Under the pieces are notes generated by a model, which was not told the DNA's origin, searched no databases, and saw only the letters and a program-made list of their open reading frames with translations. 64,000 nt of DNA from Actinomycetes bacterium (GTDB lineage: Bacteria > Actinomycetota > Actinomycetes > Mycobacteriales > Mycobacteriaceae): contig JAEYMI010000052.1 of assembly GCA_023461275.1 (NCBI GenBank), forward strand, positions 1-64,000, read 5' to 3'. Of the stretch, positions 26,775 through 35,063 are shown one piece after another. Numbering within the stretch: position 1 is the first letter of the stretch; each line of letters starts with the position of its first letter. Made by a program: the position numbers and the translations under genes.

Positions 26775-28148
26775 TCAACGAAGCGGCTGGTCGCCGACGG
26801 CGAGCGCGGTGGATTGCGTCACCTCACCGACCGGGGCGGGTGCGCCGAAGTAGAAGCCCTGCGCATAGCCGACACCGAGGTCGACCAGCAGCGGCAGCAC
26901 CGACGCATCCTCGACGCCCTCGGCGACGACCGACACCCCGGCGGTGGCGGCGAGCTGACAGATACCCCGCATGAATGCCAACCGTGACTGGTCACCGGCC
27001 ATACCGCGGATCAGCGAGCGGTCCAGCTTGACCACACCGACCGGCAACTCCCACAGGTAGCTCAGTGCGGAGTACCCGACGCCCAGGTCGTCGATGCAGA
27101 TGATGCAGCCACGACGTCGGAGTTCCTCCAGAGTGGTCAGCGCCTGACCGCGCAGATCGATGATCTGGGTCTCGCTCACCTCGATCCACAGTTTGTCCGC
27201 GGGCATCCCGTTGCGGGCCAGCGCGGCCGAGATCTGGTCGACGATGCCGGGGTCGAGCATCTGCGGTCGGGAGAGGTTCACCGACAAGAACGGCATGGTC
27301 TTCGAGCTGCCCCAAGTGGACAGGTGTTCGGAGATCGCGTCGGAGATGATCCGGCTGCCGATGGTCAGGATGCGTCCGGTGTCGTTGGCCACCGACATGA
27401 AATTGTTGGGCAGCTCCCACTCGTCGTCGCGGGTGCGCCACCGCAGGACCATTTCCTGACCGACGAGGCGACGATCCGGCAGGGAGACGATCGGCTGGTA
27501 GAACGGCTGGAAGTCGGTGTCGACCGACTGGGCGATCCGCGTCGCCAATCCCTTGCGCGCGACGATCCCGTCGACCTTCGTCTGGTCCCCGACGACCACC
27601 GACAGGCCGTCGTTGATGGCCGTCGACAGCGCGGCGTCGGCCTCGCGGATCATCGAATCGGATTCATTGCGTACGTCAGAGCTGGAGTCCGTCACCAGCC
27701 CGGCCACCACGCTGATGTAGCACTGCGCCCCGTTCACCGGCACCAATTGCCCTCCGGCGACCGAATCCAGGGCAGACCGGACCTGCTCGACGGGCGTGGC
27801 GATCGACGTCACCAGCCACTCGCATTCCGACCGTCGGTGAATGATTGCGAATCTTGCGAAAGCCCGACGAATCCGCGCATCGACCTCGACCAGCGCCATA
27901 TGGGTCTCAGCCTCCCCATATGCGGCTCGGTTCGCTTTCAGCGGGTCAGCACAAATGGCACATACGGAACGAGGGAATCCCTCACCGGTATCATTTGCGG
28001 GGCCCATGCGGACTCGCGTCACTCGCTCATCGTAGGTCACCGAAACTGCCGACGTGCTCAATAGCGCCCAGTCCGCAATTTGCGGTACCGGATCGTCAAC
28101 CGGGCCGGCCGCGCCTTTACCAAGTCCTTTGCTCAGCGTAAAGTACAT
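26775..28148 (-). CDS. EAL-domain c-di-GMP phosphodiesterase with a degenerate GGDEF-like domain
   Basis: The 457-residue protein has no membrane helix. It opens with a CAIC pair (63-66), then a GGDEF-like domain (~85-190) lacking the GGDEF motif, then an EAL domain (~210-445). Catalytic residues appear kept: Glu232 (in QEMVLRW, the EAL position), Asn291 (VNLS), Glu323 (IEVSE), Asp353-Asp354 (CIDDLG), Lys374 (VVKLD) and Glu410 (VVAEG), so it should cut c-di-GMP. EAL itself is EMV and loop-6 is DDLGVGYSA, so activity might be low. The ATG is set by the short divergent spacing to the cyclase gene. Confidence 0.87.
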   Translation of the reverse strand: MYFTLSKGLGKGAAGPVDDPVPQIADWALLSTSAVSVTYDERVTRVRMGPANDTGEGFPRSVCAICADPLKANRAAYGEAETHMALVEVDARIRRAFARFAIIHRRSECEWLVTSIATPVEQVRSALDSVAGGQLVPVNGAQCYISVVAGLVTDSSSDVRNESDSMIREADAALSTAINDGLSVVVGDQTKVDGIVARKGLATRIAQSVDTDFQPFYQPIVSLPDRRLVGQEMVLRWRTRDDEWELPNNFMSVANDTGRILTIGSRIISDAISEHLSTWGSSKTMPFLSVNLSRPQMLDPGIVDQISAALARNGMPADKLWIEVSETQIIDLRGQALTTLEELRRRGCIICIDDLGVGYSALSYLWELPVGVVKLDRSLIRGMAGDQSRLAFMRGICQLAATAGVSVVAEGVEDASVLPLLVDLGVGYAQGFYFGAPAPVGEVTQSTALAVGDQPLR

Positions 28149-28160
28149 TCAGCTGTATCG

Positions 28161-28190
28161 GCACAGTGTTAAAGTACAGCGACGCTGTGC
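28161..28190. promoter_or_regulatory. nested palindrome between the EAL and GGDEF genes
   Basis: ACAGCG-A-CGCTGT (28176-28188) is a perfect palindrome, and GCACAG (28161-28166) with CTGTGC (28185-28190) gives a second, overlapping inverted repeat. The sequence AAAGTACA also occurs twice (around 28140 and 28171). The whole divergent gap is 78 bases, so a protein bound here could control both genes. Confidence 0.5.
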
Positions 28191-28226
28191 CCTCCCCCAC
28201 TCCCGATTCGTCGGGACTCGACGCAG

Positions 28227-29369
28227 TTGACCACGACCGGACCCCACTACGTGAGCAGATCCCCCCTCAGGCAGTACGACCTGCGGTCGGCAGCCACCCT
28301 GATCAGCACGAGCGGCGTTCTTCCGCTGCCGTTTATCGCGCTGATATCACCCGGAATGATCAGACCATCCGGGTTTACTCCCATGCTTCTGGTGTGGGCA
28401 TTCACCGCGGTTCTCGTGATGTTCACCGTGCGCGTGCGCCGGCTCAGCGATCCGATGTTCGCGGTGATGGGTTTCTGCGGCATGATCGGCATCGGCACGT
28501 CGTCGTTCATTCTGGTGGACCCCGGAGCGTCGGCGGCCGTCCTCTGTCTTGTGACAGTTGTGCCGACGATTTCTGCCATTTCGTCATCGCGCAGAATGAC
28601 CGCGTCGATGACCGCGACGGCAGCGTCGATCGCGGTGGGTATGTCCATCTACACCTCGGCATCCGGGGCATCTCTGCTCATCCGGATCGGCGCCCTGATC
28701 GGCGTGGTGGTGATTCCGGTGTTCCTGGTGACGACGATGCGACGATCCCTGGAGGGTTCGCTCGCCCGGGAACGCGGCCTGACCGGTGTCGATCCACTGA
28801 CCGGACTGTTCAATCGCCGCGGCCTGGTTTCCCGCGTGGCACCGATGCTCGCCGCCGCCCGCGTGGCCAACGGCCAGATCGGCGTGCTGCTGATGGACAT
28901 CGACAACTTCAAGACGATCAACGATCAGCACGGGCACCTGGCCGGCGACCGCGTACTCACCACCAGCGCCCTGGCGATCCGTGAGTACGCGCCACTGGGG
29001 TCGGTGGCCTGCCGCTTCGGTGGCGAGGAGTTCGTGCTGTTCACCATCGTGTCCAACGAGCACCAGTTGTTCGCCCACGCCGAGGCACTGCGTCTGGCGA
29101 TCGCCGACGCCGCGGGCGTCACGATCAGCATCGGCGGCGTCTGCGCTGGCATCATCGCCTCAACGTCGTCGGACGGTGTGACCGCCGGCGGGCTGGTCTC
29201 GCACATGATCAATTCCGCCGACCACAGCGTCTACTGGTGCAAGCAGAACGGCCGCGACCGCAGCCGGGTCGACCCCCTGCCGCCACTGCTGGTCCGGCCC
29301 GACGAGGTCCCGGTGAACTCCTGGAATTCGTTCAGCTGGAGTTCGAAGCTCTTTCGTCAGGCGTCGTGA
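28227..29369 (+). CDS. membrane-bound diguanylate cyclase (GGDEF)
   Basis: The protein has 380 residues from a TTG; a GTG at 28251 is an alternative. Five or six helices (~22-168) form a membrane sensor without a recognised ligand domain. The GGDEF domain follows: DPLTGLFNRRG (189-199), LLMDIDNFK (221-229) and the active site RFGGEEF (263-269). GGEEF is an active form of the motif. The RxxD inhibitory site five residues upstream is absent, so product inhibition by that route is not expected. With the divergent EAL protein it gives a synthesis/degradation pair. Confidence 0.87.
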   Translation: MTTTGPHYVSRSPLRQYDLRSAATLISTSGVLPLPFIALISPGMIRPSGFTPMLLVWAFTAVLVMFTVRVRRLSDPMFAVMGFCGMIGIGTSSFILVDPGASAAVLCLVTVVPTISAISSSRRMTASMTATAASIAVGMSIYTSASGASLLIRIGALIGVVVIPVFLVTTMRRSLEGSLARERGLTGVDPLTGLFNRRGLVSRVAPMLAAARVANGQIGVLLMDIDNFKTINDQHGHLAGDRVLTTSALAIREYAPLGSVACRFGGEEFVLFTIVSNEHQLFAHAEALRLAIADAAGVTISIGGVCAGIIASTSSDGVTAGGLVSHMINSADHSVYWCKQNGRDRSRVDPLPPLLVRPDEVPVNSWNSFSWSSKLFRQAS

Positions 29370-29380
29370 CGGTCGGGTCG

Positions 29381-29600
29381 ACCCGCTCCTGGGCACATTT
29401 CCTATCGTTCGCCGACGATCCGCAATAGGAAAACCACCCCAGAGCCGGGCGTCATTGACGAGACGGTCACGCCACCCCGCTCCTGGGCACATTTCCCATC
29501 GTTCGCGCGCGATCCACAATAGGAAAACCACCCCGGAGCCGGGCCCCATTGACGAGACGGTCACGCGACCCCGCTCGTGGGCGCATTTCCTACATGTTCG
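29381..29600. repeat. 94-bp tandem repeat of palindromic units (family R3)
   Basis: Two full units and a partial third repeat every 94 bases, each beginning CCCGCTCCTGGGCACATTTCC. Inside each unit TTTCCTAT or TTTCCCAT and ATAGGAAA face each other across about 19 bases, within 21-base imperfect arms. The partial third copy reaches the stop codon of the minus-strand GNAT-like gene. The block fills the space between convergent genes and may work as a two-way terminator. Confidence 0.75.
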
Positions 29601-29604
29601 GCCG

Positions 29605-30333
29605 TCATGCGACGAGTTCGTCGTTGCTCTCCAGCGGCCGCAGCGACGCCATCTCGCGTTGCATGATCCGCCACGTGCCGGGGTTGGCGTCGACGGCAAT
29701 CCAGCTCCGGTCCCACAGCATCAGTCGCGTCCGGTAGCGGTCATCGGGGTAGGGCGTCATCGGAACCGCCTCGCACACCCGGCCGCCGCCGGACTCCCAC
29801 AGGCGCAGGACGTGGTCGGCCGCGGTCGCCATCAGGTGCCGCGCGCCGCAGATGTCGAGCAGGATCACCGACGACCTCGACATCTGGCCGGCCACCGCGC
29901 GAGCCCCCGCGAATCGGTCGTCGCTCCACGCCGTCTTGACCTCGATGACGCCGTCGTCGATCCGCGCGTCGATGACATCGCGCAATGCTTCGCGGCCTTC
30001 ACCGGGCGCCCATTCTTCAGACAAAGCGTGCGATTCCTGGGCATCACCGAGCGGGCCCTGCACCCGCAGACCGCCCACCACAGTGCCATCGGAGTCGACG
30101 ACGGCGGCGAAGATCGTGGTCTCCGACCCGTGCAGAACGCCGGCGAGATCGAGTGCGCTGTCGCATCCGTGACGGCGGTAGGCGTCCCGGGCGCCGAGCA
30201 GATACTCGCGCCACAGCTGCGGGTGGTTTTCCGGCGTCGCAAATATCACGGAGCACATTTCATCCGGGTTATCCAGCACATGTGGCCGATTTCGCACAGC
30301 GGAAAGCAGGCTTCGCTCAAAGGCGATCGTCAT
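29605..30333 (-). CDS. GNAT-like protein of unknown function, divergent from the ThiF-nitroreductase
   Basis: The 242-residue protein starts at an ATG with AAGGA 8 bases upstream; longer frames would run into the divergent gene. I do not recognise a named family. Features resembling GNAT or LuxI/FeeM-type N-acyltransferases: a Tyr/Arg helix (LWREYLLGARDAYRRHG, 40-56), a strand pair FAAVVDSDGTVVGGLR (75-90), and a C-terminal TPYPDDRYRTRLMLWDR (193-209). No catalytic residue is assigned. The shared promoter region suggests it works with the ThiF fusion. It could also be a regulator-like or inactive fold. Confidence 0.6.
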   Translation of the reverse strand: MTIAFERSLLSAVRNRPHVLDNPDEMCSVIFATPENHPQLWREYLLGARDAYRRHGCDSALDLAGVLHGSETTIFAAVVDSDGTVVGGLRVQGPLGDAQESHALSEEWAPGEGREALRDVIDARIDDGVIEVKTAWSDDRFAGARAVAGQMSRSSVILLDICGARHLMATAADHVLRLWESGGGRVCEAVPMTPYPDDRYRTRLMLWDRSWIAVDANPGTWRIMQREMASLRPLESNDELVA

Positions 30334-30370
30334 TTTGATGATCCTTCTTCGGTGTTTGCCGACCATTAAT

Positions 30371-30444
30371 CTTTCGGCGCGATCAGGAGGGGTGATCAAG
30401 TGATTGCACACTCATTTGCAAAGTTTACGACTGTTCGCCGAAAG
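30371..30444. promoter_or_regulatory. divergent control region with a widely spaced inverted repeat
   Basis: CTTTCGGCG (30371-30379) and CGCCGAAAG (30436-30444) are perfect 9-base inverted copies, 56 bases apart, lying inside the 127-base gap between the GNAT-like gene and the ThiF gene. Between them are GATCA twice and TTGCACACTCATTTGCAA. Two protein sites flanking both promoters would explain the layout. Confidence 0.45.
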
Positions 30445-30460
30445 GAGTAATCTCATCCGA

Positions 30461-32704
30461 GTGAATGGCGACGCCGTGTCAGCAATCCTCTTCGATCAAT
30501 CAACCATCCCAAGCGAGATAGGTGACGATCCAACACTTCGACGAATTGATCTGGTGACAGATTCGCCAATCGGACAATCCGCCGGAACCGCGTCCGACGT
30601 CGACTCCACCGACTCCGACGAGCCTCGCTGGGCCCTGTACCCCTGGCGCCACGCTGCCGCATACATTCCGGGCCCCAAGACATTTCGTCGACAACGACTT
30701 GACCGCAACCGCAACAAGCTGACCGAGCGAGAACAAGATCGGGCGGGCGAGCTCACCATCGCCGTGGTAGGGCTCAGCGTCGGTCACGCAATCGCGCACA
30801 CCCTGGCCCTCGAGGGGTTGGTGGGCAGTTTGCGACTTGCCGACTTCGACGAACTGGAACTGACCAATCTGAATCGGGTACCGGCGTCGATATTCGACAT
30901 CGGCGTCAACAAGGCGGTGGTGACCGCTCGTCGAATTGCCGAAATCGACCCCTACCTGCGGGTCGACGTATTCCCCGAGGGGGTGACGGCCGATAACCTG
31001 GACACTTTTCTCGACGGCGTCGACATCGTCGTCGAAGAATGCGATTCATTTGCCATCAAAGTGCTGGTCAGGGACCGCGCACGCGCACTCGGAATTCCGG
31101 TGCTGATGGAAACGTCGGATCGTGGGACCGTCGACGTCGAACGATTCGACCTCGAACCCGACCGCCCGCTCTTCCACGGCATCGTCGGCGAACTGCGCGC
31201 CGAGGACCTGACCGCGCTGAGCCCGCAGGAACTCACCGCGCACGCCGCGGCCATCTTGCAGCCCCTCGAGGTCAGCGCACGGCTCGCCGCATCGGCGCTG
31301 GAGATCGGCCGCACGTTCAGTGCGTGGCCGCAGCTCGGCGGCGACGTCGCGCTGGGTGGTGCGTCGATCGCAGCCGCGATCCGACGCCTGGTGCGCGGTG
31401 AGGAACTCGCGTCGGGACGCGTCCGGATCGACCTCGACGCCATCTTCTCCGACATGCACCAACCCGAGGCCACCCAGCCGGCTGCGACCCGCGCCACGCC
31501 GGCCGACACCACAACGGCCGGCACCGCGACTGCACCGTCGGACGTGGACGCCGCGGCCCACGGCCCCGACGTCGAGATCGCCGACGCCCAGCTCGCAGCC
31601 GCCCAGATCGCCGACGTCCAGGACCTCGACACCGTCGACCTCGTCGCCTATGCCGCAACCCGTGCGCCGTCGGCGGGCAATCAGCAGCCGTGGCGGTTGT
31701 CGCGGACCGATGACGGAGTCGCGATCCGGATCGACCCGAGCCGGTCGTCGAGCCTGGATCTGAACTATCGCGCGTCGGCGGTCGCCCTCGGGGCGGCGAC
31801 ATTCAATATGTGGGCCGCGGCCACCGAGCGCGGCGTTCCGTCGACGATCACCATCGACGACGGCCACCCCGACGGGACCGCCAACCCGGAGAACACCGCC
31901 GGCCCCGACATCACCGCCCGCATCCACCTCGGCGTCGGACCGGAGGTGACCGAGCCGCTACCCGGTCGCCTCGACGCGGTGCTGCGCCGCGCCACCCGAC
32001 GCCCGCTCGGTGACGCAACACCGTTGTCGGACAACGAGATCGACGCACTCGGCCAAGCCGGCACCACCGATCACACGCGGCTGGCGATCACCGACGAGCG
32101 CGCCGGCATGGACCGCTACGGGCGCATCGCCGCCGACGCCGACCGCATCCGCTTCCTCACCCCGACGCTGCACAAGGAGATGTTCGACGAGCTCGCCGTC
32201 GCACCGTCGGAGGCACCGCTGGGCATCGACACCGACAGCCTGGAACTACCGCCGGCGATGCTCGCGATGTTCGGGTTGCTGCGTCGTACCGATGTGATGG
32301 AGTTGCTCGCCGAGTGGGACCTCGGCGAACAGCTCGGCGCCGACGCGGCCCACCGGATCGCCACCAGCTCGGCGATCGTCGGGGTCATCCAGCGTGGGCG
32401 CGGCGTCGCGGACTATCTGCGGGCCGGGATGGTGATGCAGCGTGTGTGGCTGGCCGCCGAGGCCTTGGGTTTCGCGGTGCATCCAGTGACGCCGATGTTC
32501 CTCTATGCCCACGACGACGAGACGGTGCGCGGGCTCTCGCCGCGCTTCGGCGACCAGCTGGTCGCGTTGCGCGCCGACCTCGTCGACCTCTGGTCACTCG
32601 CCGACGACGAGGCGGTCGCCATCGCCCTGCGCCTGACCCGTACCGACCGGGCGCCCGCCGGCCCGGCCAGTCGTCGACTCCCGGTGGCCGCGGTCTCCGA
32701 CTGA
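30461..32704 (+). CDS. ThiF/E1-like adenylyltransferase fused to a nitroreductase (MoeY-like)
   Basis: The protein has 747 residues from a GTG at 30461; AAAGGAG lies 13 bases before it. The N-terminal half is a ThiF/MoeB Rossmann fold (AVVGLSVGHAIAH, 102-113, with GLSVG in place of GxGxxG, and ADFDELELTNLNR, 127-139, the ATP-binding part). No E1 catalytic Cys is evident. An Ala/Thr-rich linker (~334-385) leads to a nitroreductase domain (~388-735): YAATRAPSAGNQQPW is the flavin-binding signature, and WLAAEALGFAVHPVTP the C-terminal part. It resembles mycobacterial MoeY (Rv1355c), named for molybdopterin although that role is not established. Substrate unknown. Confidence 0.85.
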   Translation: MNGDAVSAILFDQSTIPSEIGDDPTLRRIDLVTDSPIGQSAGTASDVDSTDSDEPRWALYPWRHAAAYIPGPKTFRRQRLDRNRNKLTEREQDRAGELTIAVVGLSVGHAIAHTLALEGLVGSLRLADFDELELTNLNRVPASIFDIGVNKAVVTARRIAEIDPYLRVDVFPEGVTADNLDTFLDGVDIVVEECDSFAIKVLVRDRARALGIPVLMETSDRGTVDVERFDLEPDRPLFHGIVGELRAEDLTALSPQELTAHAAAILQPLEVSARLAASALEIGRTFSAWPQLGGDVALGGASIAAAIRRLVRGEELASGRVRIDLDAIFSDMHQPEATQPAATRATPADTTTAGTATAPSDVDAAAHGPDVEIADAQLAAAQIADVQDLDTVDLVAYAATRAPSAGNQQPWRLSRTDDGVAIRIDPSRSSSLDLNYRASAVALGAATFNMWAAATERGVPSTITIDDGHPDGTANPENTAGPDITARIHLGVGPEVTEPLPGRLDAVLRRATRRPLGDATPLSDNEIDALGQAGTTDHTRLAITDERAGMDRYGRIAADADRIRFLTPTLHKEMFDELAVAPSEAPLGIDTDSLELPPAMLAMFGLLRRTDVMELLAEWDLGEQLGADAAHRIATSSAIVGVIQRGRGVADYLRAGMVMQRVWLAAEALGFAVHPVTPMFLYAHDDETVRGLSPRFGDQLVALRADLVDLWSLADDEAVAIALRLTRTDRAPAGPASRRLPVAAVSD

Positions 32705-33039
32705 GCCACCCGAGCCACCCGAGCGAACGTTAGGTGAAGGGTGCGGACAGGTTCTTCCGCGTCGAATCCGATCGTCCGCGTCCGGCAGGTGCCGGAAGGC
32801 CGAACTCGACGCGGAAGAACCGCGACAGCGGAAGCCACACCGGGCCGCAACAAGAACCGCGACAGTGGATTTCACGTCGGCGGCACCGTGAGTACACCCT
32901 TTTCGATGACTGACTGCCATCAGAATAATGAACTTATGGTGAACAGAAACCGATTCACAACATAAGCGCAGGTCATAGGGGGTTCTTTACCATCTCTTTA
33001 GGTTAGGTGGATTGGTGCGCAGGGGCAATGATTATCCGC
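32705..33039. other. intergenic region before pitA, with R2 copy 1
   Basis: This 335-base gap holds the palindromic R2 element (32751-32820) and then an AT-richer stretch (around 32880-33000) with TTAGGTTAGGTGG just before the transporter. No gene was seen. A palindromic promoter was not found; the AT-rich part is where I would expect the pitA promoter. Confidence 0.5.
32751..32820. repeat. 70-bp palindromic element (family R2, copy 1)
   Basis: GTTCTTCCGCGTCG and CGACGCGGAAGAAC form the outer arms; the centre CCGGCAGGTGCCGG has its own palindrome. Upstream flank GAGCGAACGTTAGG (32731 on) is also shared with the copy at 36602-36671. The two copies face the same way and flank the pitA-menE region. 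Confidence 0.75.
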
Positions 33040-34278
33040 ATGAGCGCAGAGATGCTGATCCTCGTGCTGCTGGTGATCACAGCACTCGGATTCGACTTCA
33101 CCAACGGTTTCCATGACACCGGTAATGCCATGGCCACATCCATCGCGACCAACGCCCTCAAACCCAAGGCGGCGGTCACTCTTGCGGCGATCCTGAACCT
33201 CGTCGGTGCCTTCCTCTCGGTTGAGGTTGCGGCGACGATCACCAAGGACGTCCTGAAAATGCAGACCAAGTCGGGAGAGCTGATCTCCGGCATCACCCCG
33301 ACGACCGGTCTGATCATCATCTTCGCCGGCCTCGTCGGCGGCATCCTCTGGAACCTGCTGACCTGGCTGTTCGGCCTGCCGTCGAGCTCCTCGCACGCAC
33401 TGTTCGGCGGCCTGATCGGTTCCGGACTGGCCGCCCTCGGCTCGTCGGGCATCAACTGGAACGGCATCCTGAGCAAGATCATCGTGCCGGGTCTGCTGGC
33501 ACCGGTGATCGCCTGCCTGGTGGCCACCGCGGGCACCTTCCTGATCTACGCCATCACCAAGAAGATCGCCCAGGGCCGCAAGGAACAGGGCTTCCGCTAC
33601 GGACAGATCGCCAGCGCCTCGCTCGTCGCCCTCGCGCACGGCACCGGCGACGCCCAGAAGACGATGGGTGTCATCGCCCTGGCCATGATCACCACCGGCC
33701 ACCTCACCGCCAGCTCGGTGAAAGAGGGTCTGCCGCTGTGGATCATCGTCAGCTGCGCGGTGGCCATCGCACTGGGCACCTACATCGGTGGCTGGCGCGT
33801 GATCCGCACCCTCGGTAAGGGTCTCGTCGAGATCGAGTCGCCGCAGGGCATGGCCGCCGAGGCATCGTCGGCCGCGATCATCCTCACCTCGAGCGCCTCG
33901 GGTATGGCGCTGTCGACCACGCAGGTCGCCACCGGCTCGATCCTCGGATCGGGTGTCGGCAAGAAGGGCGCCAAGGTCCGCTGGTCGGTGGCCGGCCGCA
34001 TGGCCGTCGCCTGGGTCATCACCCTCCCGTCGGCCGCCCTCGTCGGCGCACTCGCCTACTGGATCGCCAACGGCATCGGCGGCGCCGCCGGCGCGATCGT
34101 CATCTTCCTGGTCCTGATCGCCCTCTCTGCGGCCATGTACTGGAAGGCCCAGCAGCAGAAGGTCGACTCCACCAACGTCAACGCCGAATGGGACGAGACC
34201 ACCAACAGCGTGGTGCCCGCCAACGTTCGCGCCGAGCGGCTCGACGACGACACCAAGACCACCACCCCGGCACCCTGA
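33040..34278 (+). CDS. pitA: low-affinity inorganic phosphate transporter
   Basis: The 412-residue membrane protein of the PiT family carries metal-phosphate into the cell. Signature repeats are GFDFTNGFHDTGNAMATSI near the start and SLVALAHGTGDAQKTMGVIA in the second half, with the ten or so helices typical of bacterial Pit. SSSSHALFGGLIGS is a third family mark. Start: ATG 33040, matching relatives that begin just before LxLxVxTALxFDFTNGF; ATG 33028 and GTG 33007 are upstream alternatives. It shares its operon with the small membrane protein and DUF3349 genes, as in mycobacteria. Confidence 0.93.
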   Translation: MSAEMLILVLLVITALGFDFTNGFHDTGNAMATSIATNALKPKAAVTLAAILNLVGAFLSVEVAATITKDVLKMQTKSGELISGITPTTGLIIIFAGLVGGILWNLLTWLFGLPSSSSHALFGGLIGSGLAALGSSGINWNGILSKIIVPGLLAPVIACLVATAGTFLIYAITKKIAQGRKEQGFRYGQIASASLVALAHGTGDAQKTMGVIALAMITTGHLTASSVKEGLPLWIIVSCAVAIALGTYIGGWRVIRTLGKGLVEIESPQGMAAEASSAAIILTSSASGMALSTTQVATGSILGSGVGKKGAKVRWSVAGRMAVAWVITLPSAALVGALAYWIANGIGGAAGAIVIFLVLIALSAAMYWKAQQQKVDSTNVNAEWDETTNSVVPANVRAERLDDDTKTTTPAP

Positions 34279-34297
34279 CCGGTAGGAGATATCAGAC

Positions 34298-34582
34298 ATG
34301 AGCACTGTAGAAGCAATTTTCCGTGTGCTGGTCGTCGGTCTGCTGTTCGGCGCAGGCCTGCCCGCACTGTTCGCCGTCGGGATGCGCGCATACTCAGCCG
34401 GTGAAGGCGGCATCAACGCCGACGGCACCACCTCGGCACCCAATCCGGCCATGAAGATCCTCGGCTGGGCACTGTTCGTCCTGGTGGGACTGATCATCCT
34501 CACCGCGGTGCTGTGGATCGCACGCTCAAGCATCAACTACCACCTGGGGGTCAACCTGTTCCCCTGGGCACCCAAGAAGTAA
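34298..34582 (+). CDS. small membrane protein (two helices) of the pitA operon
   Basis: The 94-residue protein has helices at ~8-26 and ~53-73, and a motif-poor loop (AGEGGINADGTTSAP) between. It matches the kind of small conserved membrane protein found next to PitA in mycobacteria (Rv0544c-like, about 92 residues). A good ribosome site, TAGGAG, precedes the ATG by 10 bases, and the gap to pitA is 19 bases. A role as accessory to phosphate uptake is inferred only from position. Confidence 0.75.
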   Translation: MSTVEAIFRVLVVGLLFGAGLPALFAVGMRAYSAGEGGINADGTTSAPNPAMKILGWALFVLVGLIILTAVLWIARSSINYHLGVNLFPWAPKK

Positions 34583-34598
34583 GTAGGGGGAAGAGACC

Positions 34599-34907
34599 TT
34601 GTCCGAGAACACGAAATTCGACTCCGTCCTCAACTGGCTGCGCGCCGGCTACCCCGAGGGTGTGCCGCCGAAGGACTACTTCCCGCTGCTGGCCCTGCTG
34701 GCCCGCACGCTCGACGAGGAGCAGATCACCAAGGCCATCCTGACGCTGGTGACCGAGCACGGACGTGAGCCGATCACCGAGGACCAGATCCACCAGGCCA
34801 TCGCCGACGTGACCGATCAGGAACCCAACAGCGAAGAGATCAACCAGGTCGCCGGTCGGCTCGCCGCCGTCGGATGGCCGCTGGCCTCCCCGGTCAGCGT
34901 GTCCTGA
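34599..34907 (+). CDS. DUF3349 protein (copy 1)
   Basis: The 102-residue soluble protein starts at a TTG, 8 bases after AGGGGG. It reads LNWLRAGYPEGVPPKDYFPLLALLARTL, the conserved start of the DUF3349 family (mycobacterial Rv0543c-like), followed by helical sequence ending AGRLAAVGWPL. The family folds as a helical bundle with no known activity. A strong hairpin lies 23 bases downstream, ending this transcript; a paralogue follows. Confidence 0.8.
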   Translation: MSENTKFDSVLNWLRAGYPEGVPPKDYFPLLALLARTLDEEQITKAILTLVTEHGREPITEDQIHQAIADVTDQEPNSEEINQVAGRLAAVGWPLASPVSVS

Positions 34908-34930
34908 CACGCCTGACATATCGCAACACC

Positions 34931-34976
34931 CGAAAACGACCGCGGTACCGGCAATCCGGTGCCGCGGTCGTTTTCG
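34931..34976. terminator. strong hairpin terminator after the pitA operon
   Basis: CGAAAACGACCGCGGTACCGG and its inverted copy flank a 4-base loop (CAAT), with about 21 base pairs and one mismatch, and the plus-strand 3' arm ends in GGTCGTTTTCG. This is the clearest terminator in the window. Confidence 0.8.
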
Positions 34977-35063
34977 CCTAGACTGACGTGATGCGCCTTT
35001 CATGGGCTACCGACAATTGATCAGCGCCACAAAGTCGGGGGATGGTGGCGCAGAGAGGGGGCC

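Noticed and set aside
29370..29604. Possible CRISPR array
   Set aside because: The repeats are 94 bases without unique spacers, and there is no cas gene.
32751..32820. Simple rho-independent terminator after the ThiF gene
   Set aside because: The 70-bp palindrome recurs with its flank at 36602 and as a half copy at 128-160, so it is better described as a repeat, though it might also terminate.
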